Part shown: positions 20,242 to 28,090 of the stretch, one piece after another | Layout of the letters: each line of letters begins with the position of its first letter | Numbering within the stretch: position 1 is the stretch's first letter | Assembly: GCA_963701015.1 (NCBI GenBank) | Contig: OY969556.1 | Location: forward strand, 2,790,001-2,854,000 | Direction: 5' to 3' | From: MFD09286-c1 sp963701015 | GTDB lineage: Bacteria > Bacteroidota > Bacteroidia > Bacteroidales > DTGW01 | Length of the DNA stretch: 64,000 nucleotides | Notes under the pieces: model-generated | Told to the model about the DNA's origin: nothing | Seen by the model: the letters and a program-made list of their open reading frames with translations, nothing else | The model's database searches: none | Position numbers and translations under genes: made by a program

Positions 20242-22035
20242 TTATATAGACAATCTGGCTTTCAGGCTTTCAAATTGTTTTTTCATTTCAACCGGAAGTT
20301 TATCACCAAATTTGGCCTGATGTTCAGCAATCAATTCACATTCATCTAACCAGGCAGTTTTATCAACTTTTAATACTTCATCCATTTTCTCAGCCTGTCC
20401 GCTTAAACCAGAAATATCTATTGCTGATTTTTTAGGAACAAATCCGATTGGCGTTTCGTCAGCATCAGCTGAACCTTCAACACGTTCAAATATCCACTTG
20501 ATAACACGAATATTATCACCATATCCTGGCCATAAAAACTTGCCTTCAGCATTTTTCCTAAACCAGTTTACATTGAAAATCTTTGGGAGTTTTGCTTTGT
20601 CTTTCGCTGTTTCGCCAATTTTAACCCAGTGGCCAAAATAATCACCCATATGGTATCCACAGAATGGTAACATAGCAAATGGGTCACGACGAACACCTGC
20701 TTTTAGACCAATTGCAGCAGCCGTAACTTCAGAACCAACAATCGATCCAATAAATACACCATGGTTCCAATCGAACGACTGATAAACCAAAGGAACAGTA
20801 CCAGGACGGCGGCCACCAAAAAGAATAGCTGAAATTGGAACACCTTTAGGATTTTCCCAATCTTTATCAATAACCGGACATTGACTTGCAGGTGCTGTAA
20901 ACCTGGCATTAGGATGAGCAACAGGTTCGCATAAATTGGTTGGATCTGCAATTTGGTTTTTCCAGGTAATTGTTCCTTCTGGAACATCGTGACCAATTCC
21001 TTCCCACCAAACATCGCCATCGGGAGTTAAACCAACATTGGTAAATATTGTATTTGCACGGCATGAAAGTAATGCGTTGGGATTGGTTTCCATTGAAGTA
21101 TATGGTGCTACACCAAAGAAACCAGCTTCAGGATTAATTGCATATAATTGGCCATCATCGCCAAATTTCATCCAGGCAATATCATCACCAACAGTTTCAA
21201 CTTTCCAACCTGGAATTGTTGGAATTAGCATGGCAAGATTGGTTTTTCCGCAAGCACTTGGAAAGGCAGCAGCAATATATTTTTTAACACCCTTTGGATT
21301 AGTAATGCCCATAATTAGCATATGTTCTGCCAGCCAACCCTGACGTTTTGCCATATTTGACGCAATACGAAGCGCAAAACATTTTTTGCCCAAAAGCGCA
21401 TTTCCTCCATAACCGCTACCATATGACCAAATTTCAGAAGTTTCCGGAAAATGTACAATATATTTTTTATCAATTGGGGCACATGGCCATTTTACATCTT
21501 TCTGACCGGGTTGTAAAGGAGCTCCAACAGAATGCACGCAAGGTACAAAATCATCATTTCCCAAAATATCCAAAACAGCTTTACCCATACGAGTCATAAT
21601 GCGCATATTGGCTACAACATAAGGTGAATCGGTTATTTCAACACCAATATGTGCAATTTTTGAACCTAAAGGACCCATACTAAATGGTATAATATACATA
21701 GTCCTGCCTTTCATGCAACCTTTATAGAATTCACGAAGTGTTTTTCTCATTTCCGTAGGATCTGTCCAGTTATTTGTAGGGCCAGCATTCTCCTTCTTTT
21801 CGGAACAAATAAATGTTCTGTCTTCAACACGTGCTACATCACTCGGATCGCTCTGAAAATAATAACTGCCCGGACGTTTTTTTTCATTCAATTTAACAGC
21901 CATTCCAGATTTAACCATTAATTCAAGTAAACGTTGGTTCTCTTCTTCTGAACCATCACACCAATAAACATTTTCAGGTTGACATAATTCTGCCCATTCT
22001 TTAACCCAAGCTAAAAGTTTCTGATTATTTGTCAT
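20242..22035 (-). CDS. pckG: Phosphoenolpyruvate carboxykinase (GTP)
   Basis: A 597-residue, full-length GTP-dependent PEP carboxykinase. It interconverts oxaloacetate and PEP with GTP/GDP, the entry step of gluconeogenesis or, in many anaerobes, CO2 fixation towards fumarate. It carries the P-loop motif FPSACGKTNLAML with the reactive cysteine, the metal-binding VETVGDDIAWMKFG, and NPEAGFFGVAPYTS just after it. It ends in the usual ...KMDEVLKVDKTAWLDE region. The gene is single and convergent with the exonuclease. Its 5' region has a promoter-like TATATTTG and three ATTGT-N10-ACAAT sites (see those entries), so it is probably under carbon or redox control. Confidence 0.96.
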   Translation of the reverse strand: MTNNQKLLAWVKEWAELCQPENVYWCDGSEEENQRLLELMVKSGMAVKLNEKKRPGSYYFQSDPSDVARVEDRTFICSEKKENAGPTNNWTDPTEMRKTLREFYKGCMKGRTMYIIPFSMGPLGSKIAHIGVEITDSPYVVANMRIMTRMGKAVLDILGNDDFVPCVHSVGAPLQPGQKDVKWPCAPIDKKYIVHFPETSEIWSYGSGYGGNALLGKKCFALRIASNMAKRQGWLAEHMLIMGITNPKGVKKYIAAAFPSACGKTNLAMLIPTIPGWKVETVGDDIAWMKFGDDGQLYAINPEAGFFGVAPYTSMETNPNALLSCRANTIFTNVGLTPDGDVWWEGIGHDVPEGTITWKNQIADPTNLCEPVAHPNARFTAPASQCPVIDKDWENPKGVPISAILFGGRRPGTVPLVYQSFDWNHGVFIGSIVGSEVTAAAIGLKAGVRRDPFAMLPFCGYHMGDYFGHWVKIGETAKDKAKLPKIFNVNWFRKNAEGKFLWPGYGDNIRVIKWIFERVEGSADADETPIGFVPKKSAIDISGLSGQAEKMDEVLKVDKTAWLDECELIAEHQAKFGDKLPVEMKKQFESLKARLSI

Positions 22036-22102
22036 TTTTCAGCAATTTTATATTTAAAATTCATCTTAAATTTCTATTATTAAATAACTTGTGAAAGTTT
22101 GC

Positions 22103-22122
22103 ATTGTTATAAAAATAACAAT
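22103..22122. promoter_or_regulatory. Operator-like palindrome, copy 1 (ATTGT-N10-ACAAT)
   Basis: The 20-bp site is the centre of a perfect 13-bp inverted repeat with a 4-bp spacer (22098-22127; left arm TTTGCATTGTTAT). In CRP/FNR-style notation it is TTGTTA-N6-TAACAA. It sits directly downstream of the predicted pckG -7 box, where a bound regulator would block transcription or the RNA would form a hairpin. Confidence 0.55.
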
Positions 22123-22123
22123 G

Positions 22124-22131
22124 CAAATATA
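22124..22131 (-). promoter_or_regulatory. Predicted -7 box for pckG (TATATTTG)
   Basis: On the minus strand the sequence is TATATTTG, an exact match to the Bacteroidota TAnnTTTG element, 88 bp upstream of the pckG start codon. No good TTTG sits at the -33 position; a TTTTC lies 19 bp upstream. It may therefore depend on an activator bound to copies 2 and 3 of the operator just upstream. Confidence 0.5.
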
Positions 22132-22145
22132 AGCAATCAAATTTA

Positions 22146-22165
22146 ATTGTGAAAAGGAAAACAAT
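22146..22165. promoter_or_regulatory. Operator-like site, copy 2 (ATTGTGAAAAGGAAAACAAT)
   Basis: Same ATTGT-N10-ACAAT layout as copy 1, upstream of the pckG -7 box. With copy 3 it forms a direct repeat that differs in only two central bases, with centres 24 bp apart. Confidence 0.5.
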
Positions 22166-22169
22166 ATTT

Positions 22170-22189
22170 ATTGTGAAAAATAAAACAAT
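22170..22189. promoter_or_regulatory. Operator-like site, copy 3 (ATTGTGAAAAATAAAACAAT)
   Basis: Third ATTGT-N10-ACAAT copy. The TTGTGA left half is close to a CRP-family half-site. It is the copy farthest from pckG, and the divergent kinase gene starts 215 bp away on the other side, so it could serve either gene. Confidence 0.5.
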
Positions 22190-22404
22190 AAAAAAATTGT
22201 TGCATATTTTATTGTATCCCAATTATTTAAAATATTAATATTTAAAGGTATTTAATTGTCTAAATATAAAAATATAATTTAATTGAAACACAAATGGCAA
22301 AGTTATCGTAGGTTCTATTGAGAATTTTGTAATTGATTTAAAATGTTATTAAATTTTCATTAAGTAAATAAATCATTTAATCTGAAATTATATACGCGTA
22401 TAAG
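22190..22404. other. Remainder of the pckG/kinase intergenic region
   Basis: This very AT-rich stretch contains no open frame and no RNA gene that I can see. Its one notable element is a perfect 12-bp palindrome TATACGCGTATA at 22391-22402, ending two bases before the kinase ATG, where it could hide the ribosome-binding region or bind a regulator. Confidence 0.4.
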
Positions 22405-24525
22405 ATGGACTACACAAGTATTTTGAATGATTTAGACAAGCTAAAGCGTTTAATTGAGAATTCTAAAAATAATAACCGACCTAATGATAATAAAAATTCA
22501 ATTAATGAAATTCAACAATTTGTTCAGGAATTATATAGTAAAGTAAAAAATAAATCAACAAAGGGAGACGTTGAATCCATAGACCTTTTAGCTATTTCTG
22601 ATGAATTATCAAATAATTTCTTCATTCAATTGTTGTTAAAATCAAGTCCCGATTTAATTTATTTAAAAGATACCCATTCGAAGTTTATTATTACCAATAA
22701 AACACATGCCGAACATTTAGGCTTAAGCTCAGCAAATGACTTAATAGGTAAATCCGATAGCGATTTTTACTCAAAAGAATTTGCCTCAAAATATTTAAGT
22801 GATGATAAGTTAGTGCTTGAATCGGGAGATCCTTTGAATGATATTGAGGAAGTATCAATTGATTCAAATGGTTTACGCAGATGGCTTTCAACATCTAAAA
22901 TTCCCGTTAAAAATGAAAAAGGTGAAACAATAGGAATATTTGGAATTGGGCGTGATATAACCGACCGGAAATTGGCACAGGTTTTATTAGATGACAAAGA
23001 AAAAAGTATCGATTTTGAAAATGAGTTGCGTTTAGCAAAGGAAGCTGCTGAAAATGCCAATAAAGCAAAAAGTGAATTTCTGGCAAACATGAGCCATGAA
23101 ATTCGAACGCCCATGAATGCAATTCTGGGTTTTGCTGAATTGCTCTCGCTAAAAATTAACGATGAACAACAGCGTAGTTATCTCGATTCAATTAAAAGCA
23201 GCGGCAAAACACTTCTTACCTTAATCAATGATGTTCTCGATTTATCAAAAATTGATGCAGGTAAAATGATGATGCAGAAAGAATATATTGATCCGTTTTT
23301 GCTCTTTAAAGATTTGGAATATTTGTTCTCACTCAAAGCACGTGAAAAAGGTCTCGATTTCCATGTTGACACTGATTTAAGCCTTCCTATTGGAATTGAA
23401 ATGGACGAAGTACGACTACGTCAAATTATGATTAACCTTATTGGCAATGCTGTAAAATTTACAGACAAGGGTTATGTTACAGTGAACGTTCACTGTATTT
23501 CGCAGTCGGTTCAGGATAATTTCAATTTTGTTGATATGGAAATTATTATCGAAGACAGTGGAATTGGGATTTCAAAAAATTTTCAAAAGCAAATGTTCCG
23601 GCCATTTACACAACAAGATGGTCAAAATACAAAAAAATATGGTGGAACAGGGTTAGGACTTTCAATTACCAAAAGATTGATCGACCTGCTTAATGGAACT
23701 ATTGAATTGGAAAGTGAACCAGGTAAAGGAAGTATTTTTAAAATTATATTTAAAAACCTGAAAACATCGGGCAAAAAACCTGACAATACAAATTTGTTAA
23801 CTATAAACCCGAAATGGATAAAATTTAAACCCGCAACAGTAGTTTTAGCAGATGATGTTGAAGTAAACCGAAAATATTTTGTTGGAATATTGCAGGATAC
23901 AAATATTAAAATTTTGGAATCGAGCAATGGACCTGACACTTACGAACTAGTTTTAAAAGTAAAACCTAACATTGTCATTACCGATCTGAAAATGCCCGGA
24001 TATGATGGATTCGAGCTATTAAAACGTTTGAGAAATAATTCGGATTTAAAGGATATTCCTGTTATTGCAACAACTGCCTCGGCAAGTATCGAAGAAAGGG
24101 AAAAAGTTAATGTGCACAATTTTGATGGCATTTTAATAAAACCAATTCAAGTGAACGATGTTTTTATGGAACTCATGCGAATTTTACCTCACGAAATTAT
24201 TGAAGAAAAACCCAATGAAGATTTCTATGGAAATATTGCTATTTCGGCTATTTCCGATTCTGATATGCGAACCGCAATTCTAATCCTCGAAAATGATTTG
24301 GCAACTGTTTGGAAATCGTTTGAAGTACAGCAACCCTTGGGCGAAGTTGAAGATTTTGCATATAAATTAAGGGACTTAGGTAAAAACTACAATTTAGATA
24401 TTCTTATAAGTTATGGAAACAGATTACTTACATCAATAAATAATTTTGATATTGATGCAATGCTTAAAACATTGAAGGAATATCCAAAACTTTTAGCTAC
24501 TTTTAAAGTAATAAACGAGGATTAA
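22405..24525 (+). CDS. Cytoplasmic PAS hybrid histidine kinase with receiver and degenerate Hpt tail
   Basis: A 706-residue protein with no transmembrane segment. Residues about 70-195 form one PAS/PAC sensor domain (SSPDLIYLKDTHSKF to GIGRDITDRK). The HisKA domain has the phospho-accepting H231 in MSHEIRTPMNAILGF. HATPase_c follows with N-box NLIGNAVKF, G1 EDSGIGIS and G2 YGGTGLGLSITKRL. A receiver domain carries D527 (ITDLKMPGYDG). The last about 100 residues resemble an Hpt helical bundle but lack the His (FAYKLRDLGKNYN), so phosphotransfer probably goes to another protein. The next gene starts 5 bp downstream, so the pair is likely co-transcribed. Confidence 0.9.
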   Translation: MDYTSILNDLDKLKRLIENSKNNNRPNDNKNSINEIQQFVQELYSKVKNKSTKGDVESIDLLAISDELSNNFFIQLLLKSSPDLIYLKDTHSKFIITNKTHAEHLGLSSANDLIGKSDSDFYSKEFASKYLSDDKLVLESGDPLNDIEEVSIDSNGLRRWLSTSKIPVKNEKGETIGIFGIGRDITDRKLAQVLLDDKEKSIDFENELRLAKEAAENANKAKSEFLANMSHEIRTPMNAILGFAELLSLKINDEQQRSYLDSIKSSGKTLLTLINDVLDLSKIDAGKMMMQKEYIDPFLLFKDLEYLFSLKAREKGLDFHVDTDLSLPIGIEMDEVRLRQIMINLIGNAVKFTDKGYVTVNVHCISQSVQDNFNFVDMEIIIEDSGIGISKNFQKQMFRPFTQQDGQNTKKYGGTGLGLSITKRLIDLLNGTIELESEPGKGSIFKIIFKNLKTSGKKPDNTNLLTINPKWIKFKPATVVLADDVEVNRKYFVGILQDTNIKILESSNGPDTYELVLKVKPNIVITDLKMPGYDGFELLKRLRNNSDLKDIPVIATTASASIEEREKVNVHNFDGILIKPIQVNDVFMELMRILPHEIIEEKPNEDFYGNIAISAISDSDMRTAILILENDLATVWKSFEVQQPLGEVEDFAYKLRDLGKNYNLDILISYGNRLLTSINNFDIDAMLKTLKEYPKLLATFKVINED

Positions 24526-24530
24526 TAGTC

Positions 24531-25702
24531 ATGGACGAGTTTTTATCATCGAAATTTACAATTCTAATGGTTGATGATAATCCCAAGAACCTGCAACTTC
24601 TTGGGAATACCTTACGTAACGAAGGCTATCAATTAGAGTTTGCTACAAGTGGACAGCTAGCTTTAAGCTGGTTCAATAAAAAAGTTTTCGACCTTGTTCT
24701 TTTAGATATTATGATGCCTGAAATGTCAGGTTTTGAAGTTTGTGAACATGTCAGAAAAAATAGCAATTTAAATGACATGCCTATAATTTTTCTCACTGCT
24801 AAAACCGACAAGGAAAGTATAGTTCATGGTTTTGAAGTAGGAGGACAGGACTATATAACAAAACCATTTGACACATCGGAATTACTTGCTCGTGTGCGAA
24901 CCCATATTGAACTACGGTTTAATAAACTTCAACTTAAAAATATCAATAAAATTCAGGAAGAAATTATAAAAGAACGTACACGTGAACTAGTTGAAACTAA
25001 CTCAAAACTCATAAAAGCAAATGAAGATTTGATTTCATTAGATGCTGCAAAATCAGAATTCTTACATATAATAAGTCACGAAATCCGTACACCTCTAAAC
25101 GGAATTAAAGGTTCAATGGAACTTATTAAAGAATTGTCGAAAGAATTAAATATCAGCCATTTACTTGAAATTTTAGACATTTCGGTAACAAGGCTCGAAA
25201 AGTTTACTCTAATGGCATTAAAAATTACCCAGTTGAAAATGAAAAAATACCATCTTGATTTTCAACCGGTTCCTTGTGAACTTTTAATTTCAAACATTGT
25301 TCTGAAACTAAATAACCAAATAAAACAAAAATCACTTACAATCAATTCTGAATTGCCTAAAGGATTTATAGTTAATGGTGATTTTGAATTACTTTCAACC
25401 TGTTTTACCAGCATTATTGATAATGCTATAAAATTCAGCCTTGTTAACGGTAAAATTGATATAAAAGCTTCGCAATTTGACAATTTACTGGAATTTGAAA
25501 TTAAAGATGAGGTCCGGGATTTTCGGAAAAAGCTATAAATAGCCTTTTTGATGTTTTTTCGCCTGGAGTAAAACATGTGAATGAAAATGAAGGTTTAGAA
25601 CTTGCAATGGCTAAATTAATTGTTGAAAACCATAATGGCACTATTGCTGCTTATAATTCTGATAGCGGTGCAATAGTAAAAATTCAATTGCCTGTTTGTT
25701 AA
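24531..25702 (+). CDS. Response regulator-histidine kinase (REC-HisKA-HATPase), frameshifted in the ATPase
   Basis: Receiver domain first, with D59 in LVLLDIMMPEMSG and K111 in ITKPFD. A helical linker leads to HisKA with H183 (IISHEIRTPLNGIKG), then an ATPase domain with N-box IIDNAIKFS. At the G1 box the frame breaks. After KDE (residues 325-327) one base is missing at 25509-25511. The next frame continues as GPGFSEKAINSLFDVFSPG to PVC and the TAA at 25700-25702. In the first frame a stop at 25536-25538 truncates the protein at 335 residues and removes the ATP-binding glycines. The REC-first order is that of kinases that receive phosphate from a partner, plausibly the kinase just upstream. 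An indel artefact is possible. Confidence 0.85.
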
Positions 25703-26290
25703 ATGTTTATGGAAAAAATTCAAAATTTATATCGTTGCCAATGGGCTGAAAATAATCAGTTAATGCAACATTACCACGATACGGAATGGGGTAATCCTGT
25801 TCATAATGATGTTTTACACTTTGAATTTATGGTTTTGGATGCATTCCAGGCCGGATTGAGCTGGTTAACCATTTTAAAAAAACGTGAAAATTTCAGGCTG
25901 GCTTTTGATAATTTCGATTTTACAAAAATAGCCAAATACAACAATTTAAAATTTGGACAATTAATGGCCAATGAAGGCATTATAAGAAACAAACTTAAAA
26001 TTGAAGCTACTGTTAATAATGCAAATCGAATTCAGGAAGTAATTGCTGAATTTGGTTCATTTGACAATTACATTTGGAAATTTGTGAACCACAAAACAAT
26101 TCAAAATAAACGTTTAAGCATAAAGGATGTTCCGGCGAAAACTGAAATATCAGATAAAATGAGCAAAGAATTACTAAAACGAGGTTTTAAATTTGTTGGT
26201 TCAACTATTTGTTATTCTTACATGCAGGCAGCCGGAATGGTGAACGATCACGAAATAAATTGTTTCAGATATAACAATTTAAAATTATAA
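25703..26290 (+). CDS. tag: DNA-3-methyladenine glycosylase I
   Basis: A 195-residue Tag-family base-excision enzyme that removes 3-methyladenine from DNA. RCQWAENNQLMQHYHDTEWG at the N-terminus includes the conserved Cys and the His/Asp/Glu-Trp of the family. FQAGLSWLTILKKRENFR and GIIRNKLKIEATVNNA are the signature helix-hairpin-helix segments. The C-terminal YMQAAGMVNDHEINCFR supplies the second zinc ligands. The ATG directly follows the stop codon of the kinase gene, so both are on one transcript. A second in-frame ATG two codons downstream is an equally good start. Confidence 0.93.
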   Translation: MFMEKIQNLYRCQWAENNQLMQHYHDTEWGNPVHNDVLHFEFMVLDAFQAGLSWLTILKKRENFRLAFDNFDFTKIAKYNNLKFGQLMANEGIIRNKLKIEATVNNANRIQEVIAEFGSFDNYIWKFVNHKTIQNKRLSIKDVPAKTEISDKMSKELLKRGFKFVGSTICYSYMQAAGMVNDHEINCFRYNNLKL

Positions 26291-26319
26291 CACTTTAGAA
26301 ATAATAATTCACCGGAATT

Positions 26320-26901
26320 TTAATCAATTTTAATATGTCCCCAATTTTCGCCTTTTTTAATGCGTGAAAGCTGCATTTCGCTTATACCAAATTGTTTAGC
26401 TAACATTTTCAACCGGGTTTTTCTATTCGGATCAAACAAACGCTTTTTAAGCAGCATTACTTTTGTTGAATTGAGTTTGTAATGATTTGAGTTCTTATTA
26501 AATTCAACCAACTTCTTTTTTGCTTCAATAACATATGGACTTTTTTTGCTATGCTCAAGCATTTCCTGACGTGTAGCCCATTTCAGATTGCGAACAGTAT
26601 CATTTGCCCTGTTAAAATCGAGATGCAAAACAAATGTATGTTCTTCTGAAGGTTTTGGTATAAAGTTATTAGCCACAAGTCTATATAGAAAATAATTTTT
26701 GCTGACTATTTTTTCATCAACCTTTGTTTTAAAGCGTAAAGTTCTATAACCATCCGATAATCCACCTTTCAACAATGTCCCATCTTCAAATTTTTCAGTA
26801 TAACTAATTAAACGACCATAATTTGAAATTGCATAATGTAACCGAAGTTTTTCAGGAATAATTATTTCTTTAAATACTTCGTTTGGATGAGGTTTAAACA
26901 T
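26320..26901 (-). CDS. NUMOD4/HNH-type nuclease-like protein with C-terminal HTH
   Basis: A 193-residue protein. The N-terminal part (LHYAISNYGRLISYTEKFEDG) is a NUMOD4-like DNA-recognition motif. FVLHLDFNRANDTVRNLKWATRQEM matches the HNH-like region of homing-type nucleases (H, then N-D and N). The C-terminal about 50 residues (MLAKQFGISEMQLSRIKKGENW) form a helix-turn-helix. Such stand-alone genes are common in Bacteroidota chromosomes and phages. I see no intron, intein or other mobile element here, and neighbouring genes are intact. Whether it cuts DNA or only binds it is unknown. Confidence 0.7.
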   Translation of the reverse strand: MFKPHPNEVFKEIIIPEKLRLHYAISNYGRLISYTEKFEDGTLLKGGLSDGYRTLRFKTKVDEKIVSKNYFLYRLVANNFIPKPSEEHTFVLHLDFNRANDTVRNLKWATRQEMLEHSKKSPYVIEAKKKLVEFNKNSNHYKLNSTKVMLLKKRLFDPNRKTRLKMLAKQFGISEMQLSRIKKGENWGHIKID

Positions 26902-26978
26902 AGCAGTAATATTTTAAGTTATTTTGAAAAAAATAAAAGTATGGGCTGTAGTATTATTGATAAGTAACTAAACCAAAC

Positions 26979-27659
26979 TTAATTGAACAAAGATAATACA
27001 ATAAATACAACAATCCAGACCACAGTCATAACTAATCCCAAAATAAACATATTATTTCCGGTTTTTCTGGTTAAATTATCATAACAAAAAACTTTTGTGC
27101 CATCAGGTAATATTTTTTTAAAAGTTTTATGATGTTGACCTATAAAAATTGCAATAATTCCACCTAAAACAGCCATTATCCATCCAAATAAAATCCAGCC
27201 GGTTTTGCCTTTCTCAGGTTGAGATAATAATTCCAATCTTTTTAATTTTAGTTCCGTTTGTTTTTCAGTATTAACTTCAATACCTCTTTCACCAAGTATT
27301 TTTATTGCAAGATTGTAATCCTCATTTCCCCATTCATCATAACATTCAATAACCTGCCATAATTCATCGTTACTGAATTCGTACAAATAGTAAGTCTCTT
27401 TTTCAATTATACCTAGTTTTTGTTGATCTAATGTTTCGAGTAAGCCAATTGCATTTTCAATATCATCATCGGGAACAAGAAGCCACCATTGAAAATTTTT
27501 GGTATCGGTAGTTAAAAGAAGTGGAGGTTGTGAATCAGTTAATTCAAAAGCAATCTGATTTTCTTCCAGAAGATTGCAAACTTCAATAGTCTCTTCTTTT
27601 GTGCGGAAAACCTTTAAAAGTCTGAGATTGCTTTCTGGTTTTATTTCAACTTCTTCCAT
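26979..27659 (-). CDS. DUF2007-type membrane protein
   Basis: A 226-residue protein. Residues about 10-75 (LLKVFRTKEETIEVCNLLEENQIAFELTD, then WWLLVPDDDIENAIGLL) match the DUF2007 'putative signal transducing' fold, a small PII-like domain. A helical middle follows (ELWQVIECYDEWGNEDYNLA). Two transmembrane helices lie near residues 155-172 (TGWILFGWIMAVLGGIIAIFIG) and 202-224 (MFILGLVMTVVWIVVFIVLSLF). The function is unknown. It sits between an HNH protein and ppnP on the same strand. Confidence 0.75.
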   Translation of the reverse strand: MEEVEIKPESNLRLLKVFRTKEETIEVCNLLEENQIAFELTDSQPPLLLTTDTKNFQWWLLVPDDDIENAIGLLETLDQQKLGIIEKETYYLYEFSNDELWQVIECYDEWGNEDYNLAIKILGERGIEVNTEKQTELKLKRLELLSQPEKGKTGWILFGWIMAVLGGIIAIFIGQHHKTFKKILPDGTKVFCYDNLTRKTGNNMFILGLVMTVVWIVVFIVLSLFN

Positions 27660-27704
27660 TTAAAATAATTAAAAATTCAAATTTGAAACTGGTATAATTT
27701 GTTA

Positions 27705-27986
27705 TTATTTGTATAAACAAAGATATGGTGTGTCTTCGTCACATTTAACTTTAAACTTTACATCTTTTTCAACCACAAATGATTCAAATTTTTTGTAAGT
27801 TTTCCATTCTTTTTCGTTTGGTTGTTTAATTGTTAATTTACCTGAAATAACTGTCATTACCTCAATTGTTGAAGTGCCAAATTCATATTCACCTTTCGCC
27901 ATTACACCAATTGTTGCTTTACCTTCGGCTGATTCAAGTGCAATAGATTTTACATTGCCGTTAAAATATTCATTCGTTTTAAACAT
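27705..27986 (-). CDS. ppnP: Pyrimidine/purine nucleoside phosphorylase (PpnP/YaiE)
   Basis: A 93-residue single-domain cupin. The sequence from NEYFNGNVKSIALES through GVMAKGEYEFGTSTIEVMTV to SFVVEKDVKFKVKC and YLCLYK matches the DUF1255/PpnP family, which phosphorolyses several nucleosides to ribose-1-phosphate and base. The length is normal for the family. It has its own start 46 bp upstream of the DUF2007 gene and may share its transcript. Confidence 0.88.
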   Translation of the reverse strand: MFKTNEYFNGNVKSIALESAEGKATIGVMAKGEYEFGTSTIEVMTVISGKLTIKQPNEKEWKTYKKFESFVVEKDVKFKVKCDEDTPYLCLYK

Positions 27987-28090
27987 TTTTTATCAATTTT
28001 AAATTAGTCTGCAAAAGTAATAAAAGTACAACTCTATGAAATCAACGTGCCAATCAAATAAACCATTTTATATATTTAAAAACTAAACCA

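Noticed and set aside
20703..21020. A 105-residue minus-strand frame inside pckG
   Set aside because: It overlaps the strongly conserved PEPCK frame completely and has no independent support.
26320..26901. HNH gene as evidence for a mobile intron or prophage
   Set aside because: Neighbouring genes are intact and no integrase, repeats or splice-like structure is visible.
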